The notes: generated by a model not told the origin, from the letters alone. Shown: positions 6,800 to 16,674, counted from the first letter of the stretch. The stretch is 64,000 bases of DNA from Bradyrhizobium sp. WBOS07 (GCF_024585165.1 NZ_CP029008.1:3968001-4032000); one strand, 5' to 3'. Translations and numbers: made by a program.

Positions 6800-8464
6800 A
6801 TGAAACGCTTTGCGATGGCCGCGGGCCTCGTCATGCTTGCGTCGACGTGTGCAAGTGCACAGACCACCGAGCAGTTGGTCAAGGGCGCGACCGACACATC
6901 GAATGTTCTCAATTACGGGATGGGCTACCATCTTCAGCGCTTCTCGACGCTGAACCAGATCAACAAGGATACGGTCAAGAACCTCGTCCCGATCTGGAAT
7001 TACAGCTTCAACGACGATCGTAGCGAGGAATCGCAGCCCATCGTCTATCAGGGCGTCATCTACGTGACCACGCACAACGCCACCATGGCGGTCGATGCCA
7101 AGAGCGGCAAGCAGATCTGGAAGAGCAAGATCGAATATCCGGCCGAGACGCCCCGCATCGTCTGCTGCGGCATCATCAACCGCGGCGTCGCGATTCACGA
7201 GGGCAAGCTGTTCCGTACCACGCTCGATGCCCACGTGGTCGCCATTGACGCCAAGAACGGCAAGGAGCTGTGGCGGCAGAAGGCGGCTGACATCAAGGAA
7301 GGCTATTCGATGACCATCGCCCCGCTGGTCGCCGAGGGTGTCGTCATCACGGGCGTCTCAGGCGCCGAGTTCGGCACGCGCGGCTTCATCGATGGATGGG
7401 ACCCGGCGACCGGCAAGCACCTCTGGCGCACTCACTCGATTCCTTCGCCAGACGAGCCCGGCGGCGACACCTGGAAGGGCGACACCTGGAAGCTCGGCGG
7501 CGGCTCGACCTGGATTACGGGCTCATACGATCCCGAGTTGAAGACCGTCTATTGGGGCACCGGCAATCCCGGCCCGTTCAACGCGGCGGTACGGCCGGGC
7601 GACAATCTTTATACCTGCTCCGTGCTGGCGATGGATCCCAAGACCGGCAAGATCAAGTGGCACTACCAGTTCTCGCCGAACAATCCGTTCGACTACGACG
7701 CGGTCGCCGAGATGGTCCTCGCCGACATGAACGTCGAGGGCAAGCCGGCCAAGGTGCTGATGAATGCCAACCGCAACGGCTTCTTCTACGTGCTCGACCG
7801 CACCAACGGCAAGCTGCTCGCGGCCAATCCCTACGTGAAGGTGAACTGGGCGACCGGCGTCGACATGAAGACGGGCCGTCCGGTCGAAACCGACGTCGCC
7901 AAGGATGCGCGCGAGGGCAAGAAGGTGACGGTCTATCCGTCGATCCTCGGCGGCAAGAACTGGGAGCCGATGTCGTTCAATCCGCAGACCGGCCTTGCCT
8001 ACGCCAACACGCTGAACTTCGGCGGCAAATACAAGGCCGAGCCCGTCACCTTCAAGCAGGGTGAATGGTATCTCGGCATGGACCTGAGCGATCCCTGGGA
8101 GTTCGGGGACGGACCGCGCGGTCACCTCAAGGCCATCGACCCCATGACCGGCAAGTCGAAATGGGAAGCGCCGAGCGACATTCCGCGCTTCTCGGGCGTG
8201 CTGTCGACCGCGGGCGGCGTCGTGTTCTCGGGCGCCCTGACCGGCGAGTTCGAGGCCTTCGACGCCGACACCGGCAAGAAGCTCTGGCAGTTCCAGACCG
8301 GGTCCGGCATCGAGGGACAGCCGGTCACCTGGCAGCAGGATGGCGTGCAATATGTCGCGGTGACCAGCGGCTACGGCGGCGTCTACTCGCTGTTCTCCGG
8401 TGACGAGCGGCTTGCCAAGGTGCCGCCCGGCGGCTCGCTGTGGGTCTTCGCGGTCAAGCAATAA
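6800..8464 (+). CDS. PQQ-dependent alcohol dehydrogenase, lanthanide type (not MxaF)
   Basis: A 554-residue periplasmic quinoprotein with signal peptide MKRFAMAAGLVMLASTCASA and an eight-bladed propeller with repeated A-x-D-x-x-T-G-K tryptophan-docking motifs. The vicinal cysteines that cover PQQ are C122-C123. Metal-ligand candidates are E190 (SGAEFG) and N256 (GTGNPG). The catalytic Asp298 is followed two residues later by Asp300 (FDYDAV), the extra carboxylate of lanthanide-dependent XoxF, ExaF and PedH enzymes. It should oxidise a primary alcohol to an aldehyde and pass electrons to the cytochrome encoded next. GGAGG precedes the ATG by five bases. Whether it belongs to the ExaF/PedH or a XoxF branch needs a tree. 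Confidence 0.88.
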   Translation: MKRFAMAAGLVMLASTCASAQTTEQLVKGATDTSNVLNYGMGYHLQRFSTLNQINKDTVKNLVPIWNYSFNDDRSEESQPIVYQGVIYVTTHNATMAVDAKSGKQIWKSKIEYPAETPRIVCCGIINRGVAIHEGKLFRTTLDAHVVAIDAKNGKELWRQKAADIKEGYSMTIAPLVAEGVVITGVSGAEFGTRGFIDGWDPATGKHLWRTHSIPSPDEPGGDTWKGDTWKLGGGSTWITGSYDPELKTVYWGTGNPGPFNAAVRPGDNLYTCSVLAMDPKTGKIKWHYQFSPNNPFDYDAVAEMVLADMNVEGKPAKVLMNANRNGFFYVLDRTNGKLLAANPYVKVNWATGVDMKTGRPVETDVAKDAREGKKVTVYPSILGGKNWEPMSFNPQTGLAYANTLNFGGKYKAEPVTFKQGEWYLGMDLSDPWEFGDGPRGHLKAIDPMTGKSKWEAPSDIPRFSGVLSTAGGVVFSGALTGEFEAFDADTGKKLWQFQTGSGIEGQPVTWQQDGVQYVAVTSGYGGVYSLFSGDERLAKVPPGGSLWVFAVKQ

Positions 8465-8475
8465 ACACAGGTACG

Positions 8476-8832
8476 ATGCTGAGAGAAATGCTTCACAAGA
8501 CGGTGGCGAGCCTCGCCACCGTCGCGGTGCTGACGGTCGCGCTTGCGGCGACCGTTCGTGCCGCGGACGACGCGAACGGCAATCCACTGCAGGCCCAAAT
8601 CGACCACGGCAAGTCGACCTATGCCTCGAAATGCTCGCACTGCCACGGCCCCAACCTGATGAATTCCGGCACCATCACGCCGGACCTGCGCGCCATTCCC
8701 GACGACAAGACGCGCTTCGTCACCACGGTGAAGAACGGCAAGAACAACAAGATGCCGCCTTGGGGCGACATTCTCTCCGACGACGAGATCGGGAATCTCT
8801 GGGCGTTCGTGTCCAGCCGGAGAAAGCCATGA
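8476..8832 (+). CDS. Cytochrome c, electron acceptor for the quinoprotein
   Basis: A 118-residue exported class I cytochrome c. A signal peptide ends near residue 30, the haem motif is CSHCH (53-57), and Met93 in NKMPPWG is the probable sixth ligand. It starts 11 bases after the dehydrogenase stop and its stop overlaps the next ATG (ATGA), so all three genes form an operon. Its place between dehydrogenase and MxaJ-like protein mirrors the mxaFJG/xoxFJG layout. An alternative start at 8488 would remove four residues. Confidence 0.88.
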   Translation: MLREMLHKTVASLATVAVLTVALAATVRAADDANGNPLQAQIDHGKSTYASKCSHCHGPNLMNSGTITPDLRAIPDDKTRFVTTVKNGKNNKMPPWGDILSDDEIGNLWAFVSSRRKP

Positions 8833-9758
8833 GGAGCCGGGCCGTTGCATGGAGCGTTGCTGCGCTGCTTTCGACGATGGCGTCGGCCGCGCCTGCGGCC
8901 GACGATCCCCTGAGGATCTGTCTCGACGAGGACCGACCGCCGCTCTCGCTGCATCGCCGCGGCCAGCCGGATGCCGGCTTCGACGTGCTGCTGGCGCAGG
9001 CGGTGGCCGAGCGGCTCGGACGGAAGCTGGCGATCCAGTGGTTCGAGAGCAAGCTGGACGAGGATTCGAGTCCCCAGCTCGAGGCCAATGCGCTGCTCTC
9101 GGATGGGCGCTGCTCGCTGGTCGGCGGCTACGCGCTGACCCGGGATTCGCTGGTTGCCCCCGGAATGAAGACGGCGCGCCTGCCGGGCTTCGCCGGGGCC
9201 ACGCGCGACGACCGGCGGCGCCGCGTCGCCGTCGGCGTGCTCGCGCCGAGCCAGCCTTACGTGTATTCGCCGATGACGGTGGTGCTCGGGCCGAAGGCAA
9301 GCGGCCGCACGATCGGAGACATCGGCGATCTCGCCGGGCTTCGCCTGGTCGTCGAAAGCGGCTCGCTCGGCGACGCCATCCTGATGACCTTCGACAAGGG
9401 GCGGCTGATCGACAGCATCACCCATCTCGTCCCCGGCCGCGACGATCTCCTCGGCGCGCTGCAGCGCGGCGACCATGACGCGACGCTGATCGACCTTGCG
9501 CGCTTCGACGCCCACCGCGCCGCGCACCCCGATACGGCGCTCGCGGCGTCCGGCTATTACTATCCGATCGGCGCCAATCGCGGCTATGTCGGGCTTGCCA
9601 GCGATGGCGCGCTGATCGAGGCCGTCAACAAGGCGCTGAGCGCCCTCGCGGCCGAGGGCAGGATCGCCGAATTCGGCAGGCAGGCCGGCCTCACCTATCT
9701 ACCACCGCGCGAGCCCGCCATTCTGGGCGACGTCTGGACCAAGATCATCCAGCGGTGA
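8829..9758 (+). CDS. MxaJ/XoxJ-like periplasmic binding protein
   Basis: A 309-residue protein starting in an ATGA overlap with the cytochrome gene. Signal peptide (MRSRAVAWSVAALLSTMASAAPA), then a type 2 periplasmic-binding fold with PLRICLDEDRPPLS at the start and FGRQAGLTYLPPREP at the end. Proteins of the MxaJ/XoxJ group are encoded with methanol dehydrogenase and are thought to help maturation or PQQ/metal loading of the apo-enzyme. The gene is linked here to the first dehydrogenase and not to xoxF, so one XoxJ-like protein may serve more than one enzyme. I rely on context as well as fold. Confidence 0.75.
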   Translation: MRSRAVAWSVAALLSTMASAAPAADDPLRICLDEDRPPLSLHRRGQPDAGFDVLLAQAVAERLGRKLAIQWFESKLDEDSSPQLEANALLSDGRCSLVGGYALTRDSLVAPGMKTARLPGFAGATRDDRRRRVAVGVLAPSQPYVYSPMTVVLGPKASGRTIGDIGDLAGLRLVVESGSLGDAILMTFDKGRLIDSITHLVPGRDDLLGALQRGDHDATLIDLARFDAHRAAHPDTALAASGYYYPIGANRGYVGLASDGALIEAVNKALSALAAEGRIAEFGRQAGLTYLPPREPAILGDVWTKIIQR

Positions 9759-9765
9759 GTCTCTC

Positions 9766-9902
9766 GTGTCCCGGACGCGGTGCGGCACGCAGTGACGCTC
9801 CGCCGAGCCGGGACCCAGCAGGCCACGCAACTCGCTGCTGAATGGGCCCCGGCTCTGCAGCGCACCGCGGAAGTCGCGCTGCGCCGCGTCCGGGGCACGA
9901 AT
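9766..9902. repeat. Palindromic repeat of the GTGTCCCGGACGCG / CGTCCGGGGCACGA family
   Basis: GTGTCCCGGACGCGGTGCG near 9767 and the inverse CGCGTCCGGGGCACGA at about 9886-9901 form the ends. Inside are the CCGGGACCCAG and GGGCCCCGGCTCTGCAGCGC blocks. A second, longer copy with the same blocks lies at 51796-51958. Confidence 0.75.
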
Positions 9903-10013
9903 CTGCTCTGACGTCGCGAACGGGAAGTGTGGCGAATGCGCCAATCTGTCTCGCCTGACGCCCGTGGCAGCGTCAGCCCGGTGCAGTACCCTGCCCGGAA
10001 CCGGGAGAGAATC

Positions 10014-11015
10014 ATGTCCAAGAAAATCCATCGCCGCCACTTCATCGCCGCCGGAGCCGGCGCATTCGCGATGCCGTTCGTCTCGCGCGGCGCCGCGGCG
10101 CAGGCTGCATCACAAGGCCCTTGGCCGTCGCGGCAGATTCGCATGATCTGCAGCTATCCCGCCGGCGGGCAGACCGACCTGCTCGCGCGCGCCTACGGCG
10201 AATTCATCTCCAAGCAGGTCGGCAAGACCGTGGTCGTCGAGAACAAGCCCGGCGCTTCCGGTGCGATCGGCACGGCGGAGGTCGCCCGCGCCGAGCCCGA
10301 CGGCCACACCATCCTGTGCTCGATCTCGACCACCTACATCATGAACCGGGTGGTGATGAAGAATCCCGGCTACGACATGGACAAGGATCTGACCCTCGTC
10401 AGCGTCATTCCGGGCGCCGGCCTGTTGCTGGTGGCCAACCCGAAGACCGGGGTCAAGACTCTGGAGGATTTCGTCGCCTTCGCGCGCAAGAGCGGCAAGG
10501 TGAATTTCGGCACCTACAGCGCGGGCTCGGCCCCGCACATGACGATCAACGAGCTCAACAAGCAGTACGGTCTCAACATCGAGCCGATCCATTACCGCGG
10601 CGAGGCCCCGATGTGGACCGGGATGCTCGAAGGCACGCTCGATGTCGCGATGGGAAGCTACACGGCGGCCCAGTCGGTCCTGCAAAGCGACCGCGGCACC
10701 GTGTTCGCGGTGCATTCGAAGAAGGTCGAGGCGATCCCGACCATCAAGACCCTTCCCGAGCAGGGCGCGACGTCGAAATTCTTCACCGTCAGCGGCTTCA
10801 CCGGCTGGGCCGTGCCGAAGGCAACGCCAGCGCCGGTGGTCGACCGCCTCGCCGAGCTCTGCGTCGCCGCCAACAACGATCCAAAAGTGAAAGAGGTTCT
10901 CACCACCTTCGTGCTCGAGCCTGCCATCGGCTTCAAGGAGACCAATGCACTGTACCAGCGCGAGTTGCCGATCTGGATCGAGAGCGCAAAATCGCTCGGC
11001 CTCGAGCCGGCCTGA
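10014..11015 (+). CDS. Tripartite tricarboxylate transporter (Bug/TctC) binding protein
   Basis: A 333-residue periplasmic solute receptor. The leader MSKKIHRRHFIAAGAGAFAM has a twin-arginine-like pattern. The body has the Bug-family marks: IRMICSYPAGGQTDLLARA near the start and VVVENKPGASGAIGTAEVA for ligand binding. GGGAGAGAATC precedes the ATG. No TctA or TctB membrane partner is in the window, which is common for this family, whose members greatly outnumber the transporters. The ligand is probably a carboxylic acid but cannot be named. It is likely a bystander of the alcohol genes. Confidence 0.88.
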   Translation: MSKKIHRRHFIAAGAGAFAMPFVSRGAAAQAASQGPWPSRQIRMICSYPAGGQTDLLARAYGEFISKQVGKTVVVENKPGASGAIGTAEVARAEPDGHTILCSISTTYIMNRVVMKNPGYDMDKDLTLVSVIPGAGLLLVANPKTGVKTLEDFVAFARKSGKVNFGTYSAGSAPHMTINELNKQYGLNIEPIHYRGEAPMWTGMLEGTLDVAMGSYTAAQSVLQSDRGTVFAVHSKKVEAIPTIKTLPEQGATSKFFTVSGFTGWAVPKATPAPVVDRLAELCVAANNDPKVKEVLTTFVLEPAIGFKETNALYQRELPIWIESAKSLGLEPA

Positions 11016-11131
11016 TCAGAAGGTCAGGCGCCGGTCGGTCTTCGCGGCCCGGGGCTCGACCAAAGTCCAGTGCCGGACACGCATTCTGCCGCTATGATTG
11101 CGCGTCTTTGCGGACAACAAGGGCCGAGCGC

Positions 11132-11557
11132 ATGACACCGGATGCAGTCGCCGTCGCCGTTTTGATCATCCTGCTGTTTCCGATGAGCTATTTCACGCTT
11201 GCCTCGCCCGCCTTCCTGCTGGTGAAGCTCGACATCCGGCCGGTCGGTTTGCTGCTGCGCGGAATGTTCAACGCCCATTTTCTGGTGATGCGCGTTGCGG
11301 GACTCATTGCGACGGTGGCTTTGCTGCTCGATGGTCGTCCGCTCGCCGCGATCGGCATCGGCCTGCTTGCAGCTGTCGCGATCGGCGGCCGCGGCTGGTT
11401 CTTGCAGCGGATGGACGAACAGCTCAGCGCCAGCGAAGCTGGCGATACCGGTGCCGCGGTGCGGCTGCGGAGGCTGCATTGGAGCGGAATGCTCTGCAAC
11501 GCCGTGCTGCTTGCCGCTCTCCTGGCCAGCATTCCCTACATTTCCGCGTCGGCGTAA
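11132..11557 (+). CDS. Small integral membrane protein of unknown function
   Basis: A 141-residue protein with about four hydrophobic helices (near residues 5-30, 45-65, 70-85 and 118-138) and a short charged loop. No domain is recognised. The ribosome site is weak. The gene stands alone, 116 bases after the Bug-type receptor and convergent with the AraC-type regulator. Length and uniform coding pattern support a real gene. Confidence 0.6.
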   Translation: MTPDAVAVAVLIILLFPMSYFTLASPAFLLVKLDIRPVGLLLRGMFNAHFLVMRVAGLIATVALLLDGRPLAAIGIGLLAAVAIGGRGWFLQRMDEQLSASEAGDTGAAVRLRRLHWSGMLCNAVLLAALLASIPYISASA

Positions 11558-11614
11558 GCAAGATTTGGTCCATCGAGCGAATTGATCGCGGCAGAGGCTT
11601 CGGCAGCGTCTGAT

Positions 11615-12583
11615 CTAATGCTCGTTCGAGTTTGCCGCGCTCTGCTGCGCCTTGTGGATCGAGGACGGCACCACGCCGAAATATTTCCGGAACACGCGGC
11701 TGAAATGCGACGAGCTGGAGAAGCCCCAGGAGAACGCGACATCGGTGATGGTCTTGCCGGCATGAGCCTCGAGTTCCTGGCGGCAGTTCTGCAACCGCGC
11801 CTGCCAGATGTAGTCGCTCACCGTGGTGCCGCGCTCCGAGAACAGCATGTGCAGATAGCGCTTGGAGCAGCCGAGCTCGGCGGAGATCTGGTCGATACAC
11901 AGATCCGGATCGCGCAGATGCTCGCGGATGAAGAACTGCGCGCGCACATACATCGCTTCGGGCCCGACCCGGTCGAACATCGTGTCGGCTTCGCGCAGCG
12001 GCAGCAGCAGCAGGTCGATCAGCGAATCGGCGACGCCGACCGCGCTGTTCGCCGACAGCTTGGCAGCCTCGTCGAAGGTCGCATGGACGAAATCGTGGGC
12101 GATCCGCCCCGTGCCCGTCTTCGCCGACAACTTGCACGCCGGCATCCGCTGCGAGGGAAATCCGCGGTCGCGCAGCAGCGCCTTCGGCACGATCACCACG
12201 TCGTGACGCGTGAAGGCCGGGCTGATGATCGAATGCGGGCAGGAGACGTCATAGGCGATGATGTCGCCGGGGTTGATCTCGATGTGGCGGCCTTCCTGCT
12301 CGAAATAAGACACGCCGTAGGTCTGGAAGTGAATCTTGATGTAGGGATGCTCATTGGCCTTGGCGCGCGCCAGCGTGTGCGCGATACGATGCTGGCTCAC
12401 CTCGATCTGGCAGAGCTTCAGGCGCGAGACGCTCGTGTAGTCGATGCGGCCTTCGAGCGAGGACGCCTCCAGCGGATCGACGTCGAAATGCCCACACAGG
12501 CTCGTCAGCCCGTCGATCCAGCTCTGGATCTGGCGCTTCGGCGTCATACCGGTCGTCGAGAGCGTGTGAATGGTGTCGGACAT
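11615..12583 (-). CDS. AraC-family transcriptional regulator divergent from xoxF
   Basis: About 322 residues. The N-terminal part is an AraC-binding-like sensor (HFQTYGVSYFEQEGRHIEINPGDIIAYD). The C-terminal 100 residues hold the two AraC helix-turn-helix motifs (IDQISAELGCSKRYLHMLF and ITDVAFSWGFSSSSHFSRVFRK). The start MSDTIHTL at 12583 is preferred over longer frames because it matches the usual family length. The ribosome site is weak. The gene is divergent from xoxF across about 0.5 kb, so control of xoxF is the natural first guess. The inducer (alcohol, aldehyde or metal state) is not evident. Confidence 0.85.
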   Translation of the reverse strand: MSDTIHTLSTTGMTPKRQIQSWIDGLTSLCGHFDVDPLEASSLEGRIDYTSVSRLKLCQIEVSQHRIAHTLARAKANEHPYIKIHFQTYGVSYFEQEGRHIEINPGDIIAYDVSCPHSIISPAFTRHDVVIVPKALLRDRGFPSQRMPACKLSAKTGTGRIAHDFVHATFDEAAKLSANSAVGVADSLIDLLLLPLREADTMFDRVGPEAMYVRAQFFIREHLRDPDLCIDQISAELGCSKRYLHMLFSERGTTVSDYIWQARLQNCRQELEAHAGKTITDVAFSWGFSSSSHFSRVFRKYFGVVPSSIHKAQQSAANSNEH

Positions 12584-13095
12584 TAATCCAGCCACTGTTT
12601 TGATCCGGAGATTCGACGCGAATCGCGACCAGTGCTTGCTGAAGCCCTCAGCCGTGATTGCGTGACGTTTACCTCGAATTTGAGCGGTCTCTTGGCACGA
12701 GCGCCATCGTTCCATTGCCACCCTTGAAAGTTAATCCTCCGCCTTAGTTGCACCGCCGTCAAGGGGAACCTGAGCGTTGAAAGCGCCTCCATGCCGCACG
12801 GAAGCCGCTGAATTCGCTACTGCAAAATCAAAATCTTTTCCTCCGTGCGCTGTCGAGCAAAGCGGGTTCTCTCTTGGGCAAGTTTCCCGATGACGAAGTC
12901 GTTAGGGATTGCGGCAGGAACAACAAGAACGGGCCGCTCCTGCACGCGGACCCGTGGCTCTCATCAGGAGGAGGAAACAGCACAGCATCGTTTCTGGTCC
13001 CGATCGTGACCGCCCTGCACGAGCAGACGCCGGACGAGACGTCCGGTGAATCAATATTGCTTCGGAAAAATAACGAGACCAACGGAGGAATGACT
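12584..13095. promoter_or_regulatory. xoxF upstream region
   Basis: A 512-base stretch without a convincing gene, between the AraC regulator and xoxF. A small perfect hairpin CCGGAC-GAGAC-GTCCGG lies at 13030-13046, about 50 bases before the xoxF start, so it would fall in the leader of the message or act as an operator. GGAGG at 13084-13088 is the ribosome site. No clear sigma-70 promoter could be assigned by eye. Confidence 0.45.
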
Positions 13096-14901
13096 ATGCG
13101 CAAGGTGCTACTGGCGACCTTTCTTGGCTCCGCGGCGGCTCTCGCCGTCGGGAGCGCCTCAGCCAATGACGCGCTGATGAAGATGTCGCAGAACCCGAAA
13201 GACTGGGTAATGCCGGCCGGCGACTACGCCAACACGCGATACTCCAAGCTCAACCAGATCAACGCACAGAACGTGGGCAAGCTCCAGGTGGCCTGGACCT
13301 TCTCCACCGGCGTGCTGCGCGGCCACGAAGGCGGCCCGCTGATCATCGGCAACATCATGTACGTCCATACACCGTTCCCGAACAAGGTCTACGCCATTGA
13401 CCTTTCGCAGGAGAACAAGATCGTCTGGAAGTACGAGCCGAAGCAGGATCCGAACGTGATTCCCGTGATGTGCTGCGACACGGTCAACCGTGGCGTGGCC
13501 TATGGCGACGGCAAGATCTTCCTGCATCAGGCCGATACCACGCTCGTCGCGCTCGATGCCAAGACCGGTCAGGTCGCATGGAGCGTCAAGAACGGCGATC
13601 CCGGCAAGGGCGAGACCGGCACATCGGCACCGCTGGTCGTGAAAGACAAGGTGATGGTCGGCATTTCCGGCGGCGAGTTCGGCGTTCAGGCCCACATGAC
13701 CGCCTACGACATCAAGACCGGCAAGCTGGTCTGGCGCGGATATTCGGAAGGTCCGGACGACCAGATCCTGGTGGACCCCGAGAAGACCACCGCGCTCGGT
13801 AAGCCCGTCGGCAAGGACTCGAGCCTCAAGACCTGGCAAGGCGATCAGTGGAAGATCGGCGGCGGCGCCACCTGGGGCTGGATCTCCTACGATCCCGAGC
13901 TGAACCTGATCTATTACGGGTCGGGCAATCCCTCGACCTGGAACCCGAAGCAGCGTCCCGGCGACAACAAATGGTCGATGACCGTCTGGGCTCGCAACGC
14001 CGATACCGGCGTCGCCAAGTGGGTCTACCAGATGACGCCCCATGACGAATGGGACTATGACGGCGTCAACGAGATGATCCTCTCGGATCAGTCGATCAAT
14101 GGCCAGCCGCGCAAGCTGCTGACGCATTTCGACCGCAACGGCCTCGCCTACACCATGGACCGCGTGACCGGCGAGCTGCTGGTCGCCGAAAAGTACGATC
14201 CGAAGGTGAACTGGACCTCCGGCGTCGACATGGACAAGAACTCCCCGACCTACGGCCGTCCGAAGGTGGTCACCCAGTATTCGACGGAAGCGGGCGGAGA
14301 GGACAAGAACACGAAGGGCATTTGCCCGGCCGCGCTCGGTACCAAGGACGAGCAGCCGGCGGCCTACTCGCCGGACACGCAGCTGTTCTACGTTCCCACC
14401 AACCACGTCTGCATGGACTACGAGCCGTTCAAGGTGAGCTACACCGCGGGCCAGCCCTATGTGGGCGCGACGCTCTCGATGTACCCGCCCCCGGGTGAAA
14501 CCCACATGGGCAACTTCATCGCCTGGGACAACAAGACCGGCAAGATCGTCTGGTCGAACAAGGAGCAGTTCTCGGTCTGGTCGGGTGCGCTCGCAACCGC
14601 CGGCGGCGTGGTGTTCTACGGCACGCTCGAAGGCTACCTGAAGGCGGTCGACGCCAAGACCGGCAAGGAGCTCTACAAGTTCAAGACTCCCTCCGGCATC
14701 ATCGGCAACGTGACCACCTATGAGAACGGCGGCAAGCAGTATGTCGCAGTGCTCTCCGGCGTCGGCGGCTGGGCCGGCATCGGTCTGGCGGCAGGTCTGA
14801 CCGATCCGACCGCAGGTCTCGGCGCAGTCGGCGGCTACGCGGCCCTCAGCAACTACACGGCACTCGGCGGTACGCTGACCGTGTTCGCGCTGCCGAACTA
14901 G
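13096..14901 (+). CDS. xoxF: Lanthanide-dependent methanol dehydrogenase XoxF
   Basis: A 601-residue protein, the exact usual XoxF length, with a 23-residue signal peptide ending SASA. It has eight propeller blades, vicinal cysteines C126-C127, SGGEFG with Glu194, GSGNPS with Asn279, and the catalytic segment [10 protein letters not shown] with Asp320 and the lanthanide-specific Asp322. MxaF has Ala at that last place, so a calcium enzyme is excluded. It oxidises methanol (and formaldehyde) in the periplasm with PQQ and Ln3+. The second of two ATGs (13096) is chosen because it stands seven bases from GGAGG; the first is one base away. xoxG, frmA and gfa follow on the same strand. Confidence 0.96.
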   Translation: MRKVLLATFLGSAAALAVGSASANDALMKMSQNPKDWVMPAGDYANTRYSKLNQINAQNVGKLQVAWTFSTGVLRGHEGGPLIIGNIMYVHTPFPNKVYAIDLSQENKIVWKYEPKQDPNVIPVMCCDTVNRGVAYGDGKIFLHQADTTLVALDAKTGQVAWSVKNGDPGKGETGTSAPLVVKDKVMVGISGGEFGVQAHMTAYDIKTGKLVWRGYSEGPDDQILVDPEKTTALGKPVGKDSSLKTWQGDQWKIGGGATWGWISYDPELNLIYYGSGNPSTWNPKQRPGDNKWSMTVWARNADTGVAKWVYQMTPHDEWDYDGVNEMILSDQSINGQPRKLLTHFDRNGLAYTMDRVTGELLVAEKYDPKVNWTSGVDMDKNSPTYGRPKVVTQYSTEAGGEDKNTKGICPAALGTKDEQPAAYSPDTQLFYVPTNHVCMDYEPFKVSYTAGQPYVGATLSMYPPPGETHMGNFIAWDNKTGKIVWSNKEQFSVWSGALATAGGVVFYGTLEGYLKAVDAKTGKELYKFKTPSGIIGNVTTYENGGKQYVAVLSGVGGWAGIGLAAGLTDPTAGLGAVGGYAALSNYTALGGTLTVFALPN

Positions 14902-14982
14902 GCCCATCAGCATCGCTCCGGCGCGTGGATCAGCTCCACGCGCCGGCTCGTCTCCCCCCGGGGCTCCTTCGAGGATAATCTC

Positions 14983-15504
14983 TTGCGTAAAATCTGCTCT
15001 GTCATTGCTGCGATGATCTTGGTTGCGTCCGGAGGAATTGCGGTCGCGGACGGTCCGGGCGATCCGGCCGCGGTGAAGAAGGAAGACGACGGCAAGTGGC
15101 TCGATAAAGAGGGAACACCGACCTACAAGATTTCGGCCGACGGCACCGTGGACTGGTTCACCTATTCCGGTTACCGCCGCTATCACTCCGACTGCCACGT
15201 CTGCCATGGGCCTGACGGCATGGGCTCCACCTACGCGCCCGCGCTCAAGGATTCCGTCAAGACGATGAGCTACGGCGACTTCCTCGGCGTGGTGGCCTCC
15301 GGTCGCAAGAACGTCTCGACCGCACAGGAGAACGTCATGCCGGCCTTCGGCGACAATCCGAATGTCGCCTGCTACATGGACGATCTCTACGTCTATCTCC
15401 GCGCCCGCTCCACCGAAGCATGGGGCCGGCAGCGTCCTTCCAAGAAGGAGGAGAAGACAGAGGCCTACACCAAGGCGGAAGACGCCTGTATGGGCAAGAA
15501 GTGA
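14983..15504 (+). CDS. xoxG: Cytochrome c XoxG, electron acceptor of XoxF
   Basis: A 173-residue exported cytochrome c. The signal peptide ends at AVA, the haem site is CHVCH (71-75) and the axial ligand is probably Met119 in VMPAFGDN. It has the long charged C-terminal tail (KKEEKTEAYTKAEDA) typical of XoxG-type cytochromes. The start is TTG at 14983 with GAGGA seven bases upstream; the next ATG is inside the signal peptide. It lies 81 bases after xoxF. It would carry electrons from XoxF to the respiratory chain. Confidence 0.9.
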   Translation: MRKICSVIAAMILVASGGIAVADGPGDPAAVKKEDDGKWLDKEGTPTYKISADGTVDWFTYSGYRRYHSDCHVCHGPDGMGSTYAPALKDSVKTMSYGDFLGVVASGRKNVSTAQENVMPAFGDNPNVACYMDDLYVYLRARSTEAWGRQRPSKKEEKTEAYTKAEDACMGKK

Positions 15505-15564
15505 ACGCTACGAGGACTGCCAAGACCACTTCCTGGCGTCTTATGAGAATTTGAGGAGCTACCG

Positions 15565-16674
15565 ATGAAGACACGTGCCGCCGTCGCTTTCGAAGCCAAG
15601 AAGCCGCTCGAGATCGTCGAGGTCGACCTGGAAGGCCCGAAGACCGGCGAGGTCCTGGTCGAGATCAAGGCGACGGGCATCTGCCATACCGACGCCTATA
15701 CGCTCGACGGCTTCGACAGCGAGGGAATCTTCCCGTCGATCCTGGGGCATGAGGGCGCGGGCATCATCCGCGAGATCGGTCCCGGCGTGACCTCGGTGAA
15801 GCCGGGCGATCACGTCATTCCGCTCTACACGCCGGAATGCCGGCAGTGCAAAAGCTGCCTCAGCCAGAAGACCAATCTCTGCACCGCGATCCGCGCGACG
15901 CAGGGCAAGGGCGTGATGCCCGACGGCACCAGCCGTTTCTCCTACAAGGGTAAGCCGATCTACCACTATATGGGCTGCTCGACGTTCTCGAACTTCACCG
16001 TGCTGCCCGAGATTGCGGTCGCCAAGATCCGCGAGGACGCCCCGTTCGACAAAAGCTGCTACATCGGCTGCGGCGTCACCACCGGCGTCGGCGCCGTCGT
16101 CAACACCGCGAAAGTCGAGCCGGGCGCCAACGTGGTCGTGTTCGGCCTCGGCGGCATCGGCCTCAATGTGATCCAGGGCGCCAAGATGGCCGGCGCCGAC
16201 AAGATCATCGGGGTCGACATCAACGACTCCAAGGAGGAGTGGGGCAAGCGGTTCGGCATGACCCACTTCGTCAACCCGAAGAAGGTGACCGGCGACATCG
16301 TCCAGCACCTCGTCGGCCTCACTGACGGCGGGGCCGACTACACCTTCGACTGCACCGGCAACACCACGGTGATGCGGCAGGCGTTGGAAGCCTGCCACCG
16401 CGGCTGGGGCACCTCGATCATCATCGGCGTCGCCGAAGCCGGCAAGGAGATCTCCACCCGCCCGTTCCAGCTCGTCACCGGACGCAACTGGCGCGGCACG
16501 GCGTTCGGCGGCGCGCGCGGCCGCACCGACGTGCCGAAGATCGTCGACTGGTACATGAACGGAAAGATCCAGATCGATCCGATGATCACCCACGTGCTCA
16601 AGCTCGAGGAGATCAACAAGGGCTTTGACCTCATGCACGAGGGCAAATCCATCCGTTCAGTCGTCGTGTTCTAG
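15565..16674 (+). CDS. frmA: S-(hydroxymethyl)glutathione dehydrogenase (class III alcohol dehydrogenase)
   Basis: A 369-residue cytosolic zinc enzyme. Catalytic zinc ligands are C40, H62 and C169; structural zinc cysteines are C92, C95, C98 and C106. The NAD site is GLGGIG (194-199). It oxidises the formaldehyde-glutathione adduct to S-formylglutathione with NAD+. GAGGAG precedes the ATG by six bases. The gene (called adhI or flhA in other rhizobial or methylotroph annotations) follows xoxG by 60 bases, so methanol-derived formaldehyde is handled by the same operon. The S-formylglutathione hydrolase gene is not in the window. Confidence 0.95.
   Translation: MKTRAAVAFEAKKPLEIVEVDLEGPKTGEVLVEIKATGICHTDAYTLDGFDSEGIFPSILGHEGAGIIREIGPGVTSVKPGDHVIPLYTPECRQCKSCLSQKTNLCTAIRATQGKGVMPDGTSRFSYKGKPIYHYMGCSTFSNFTVLPEIAVAKIREDAPFDKSCYIGCGVTTGVGAVVNTAKVEPGANVVVFGLGGIGLNVIQGAKMAGADKIIGVDINDSKEEWGKRFGMTHFVNPKKVTGDIVQHLVGLTDGGADYTFDCTGNTTVMRQALEACHRGWGTSIIIGVAEAGKEISTRPFQLVTGRNWRGTAFGGARGRTDVPKIVDWYMNGKIQIDPMITHVLKLEEINKGFDLMHEGKSIRSVVVF

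Noticed and set aside
9766..9902. CRISPR-like repeats
   Set aside because: Repeat blocks are inverted and unequal, with no regular spacers and no cas genes in the window.
13096..14901. Calcium-dependent MxaF
   Set aside because: Asp322 replaces the Ala of MxaF, length is 601, and no mxaI is present.
13159..15207. 682-codon open frame antisense to xoxF and xoxG
   Set aside because: Its composition is that of a GC-rich shadow frame and xoxF is certain on the other strand.
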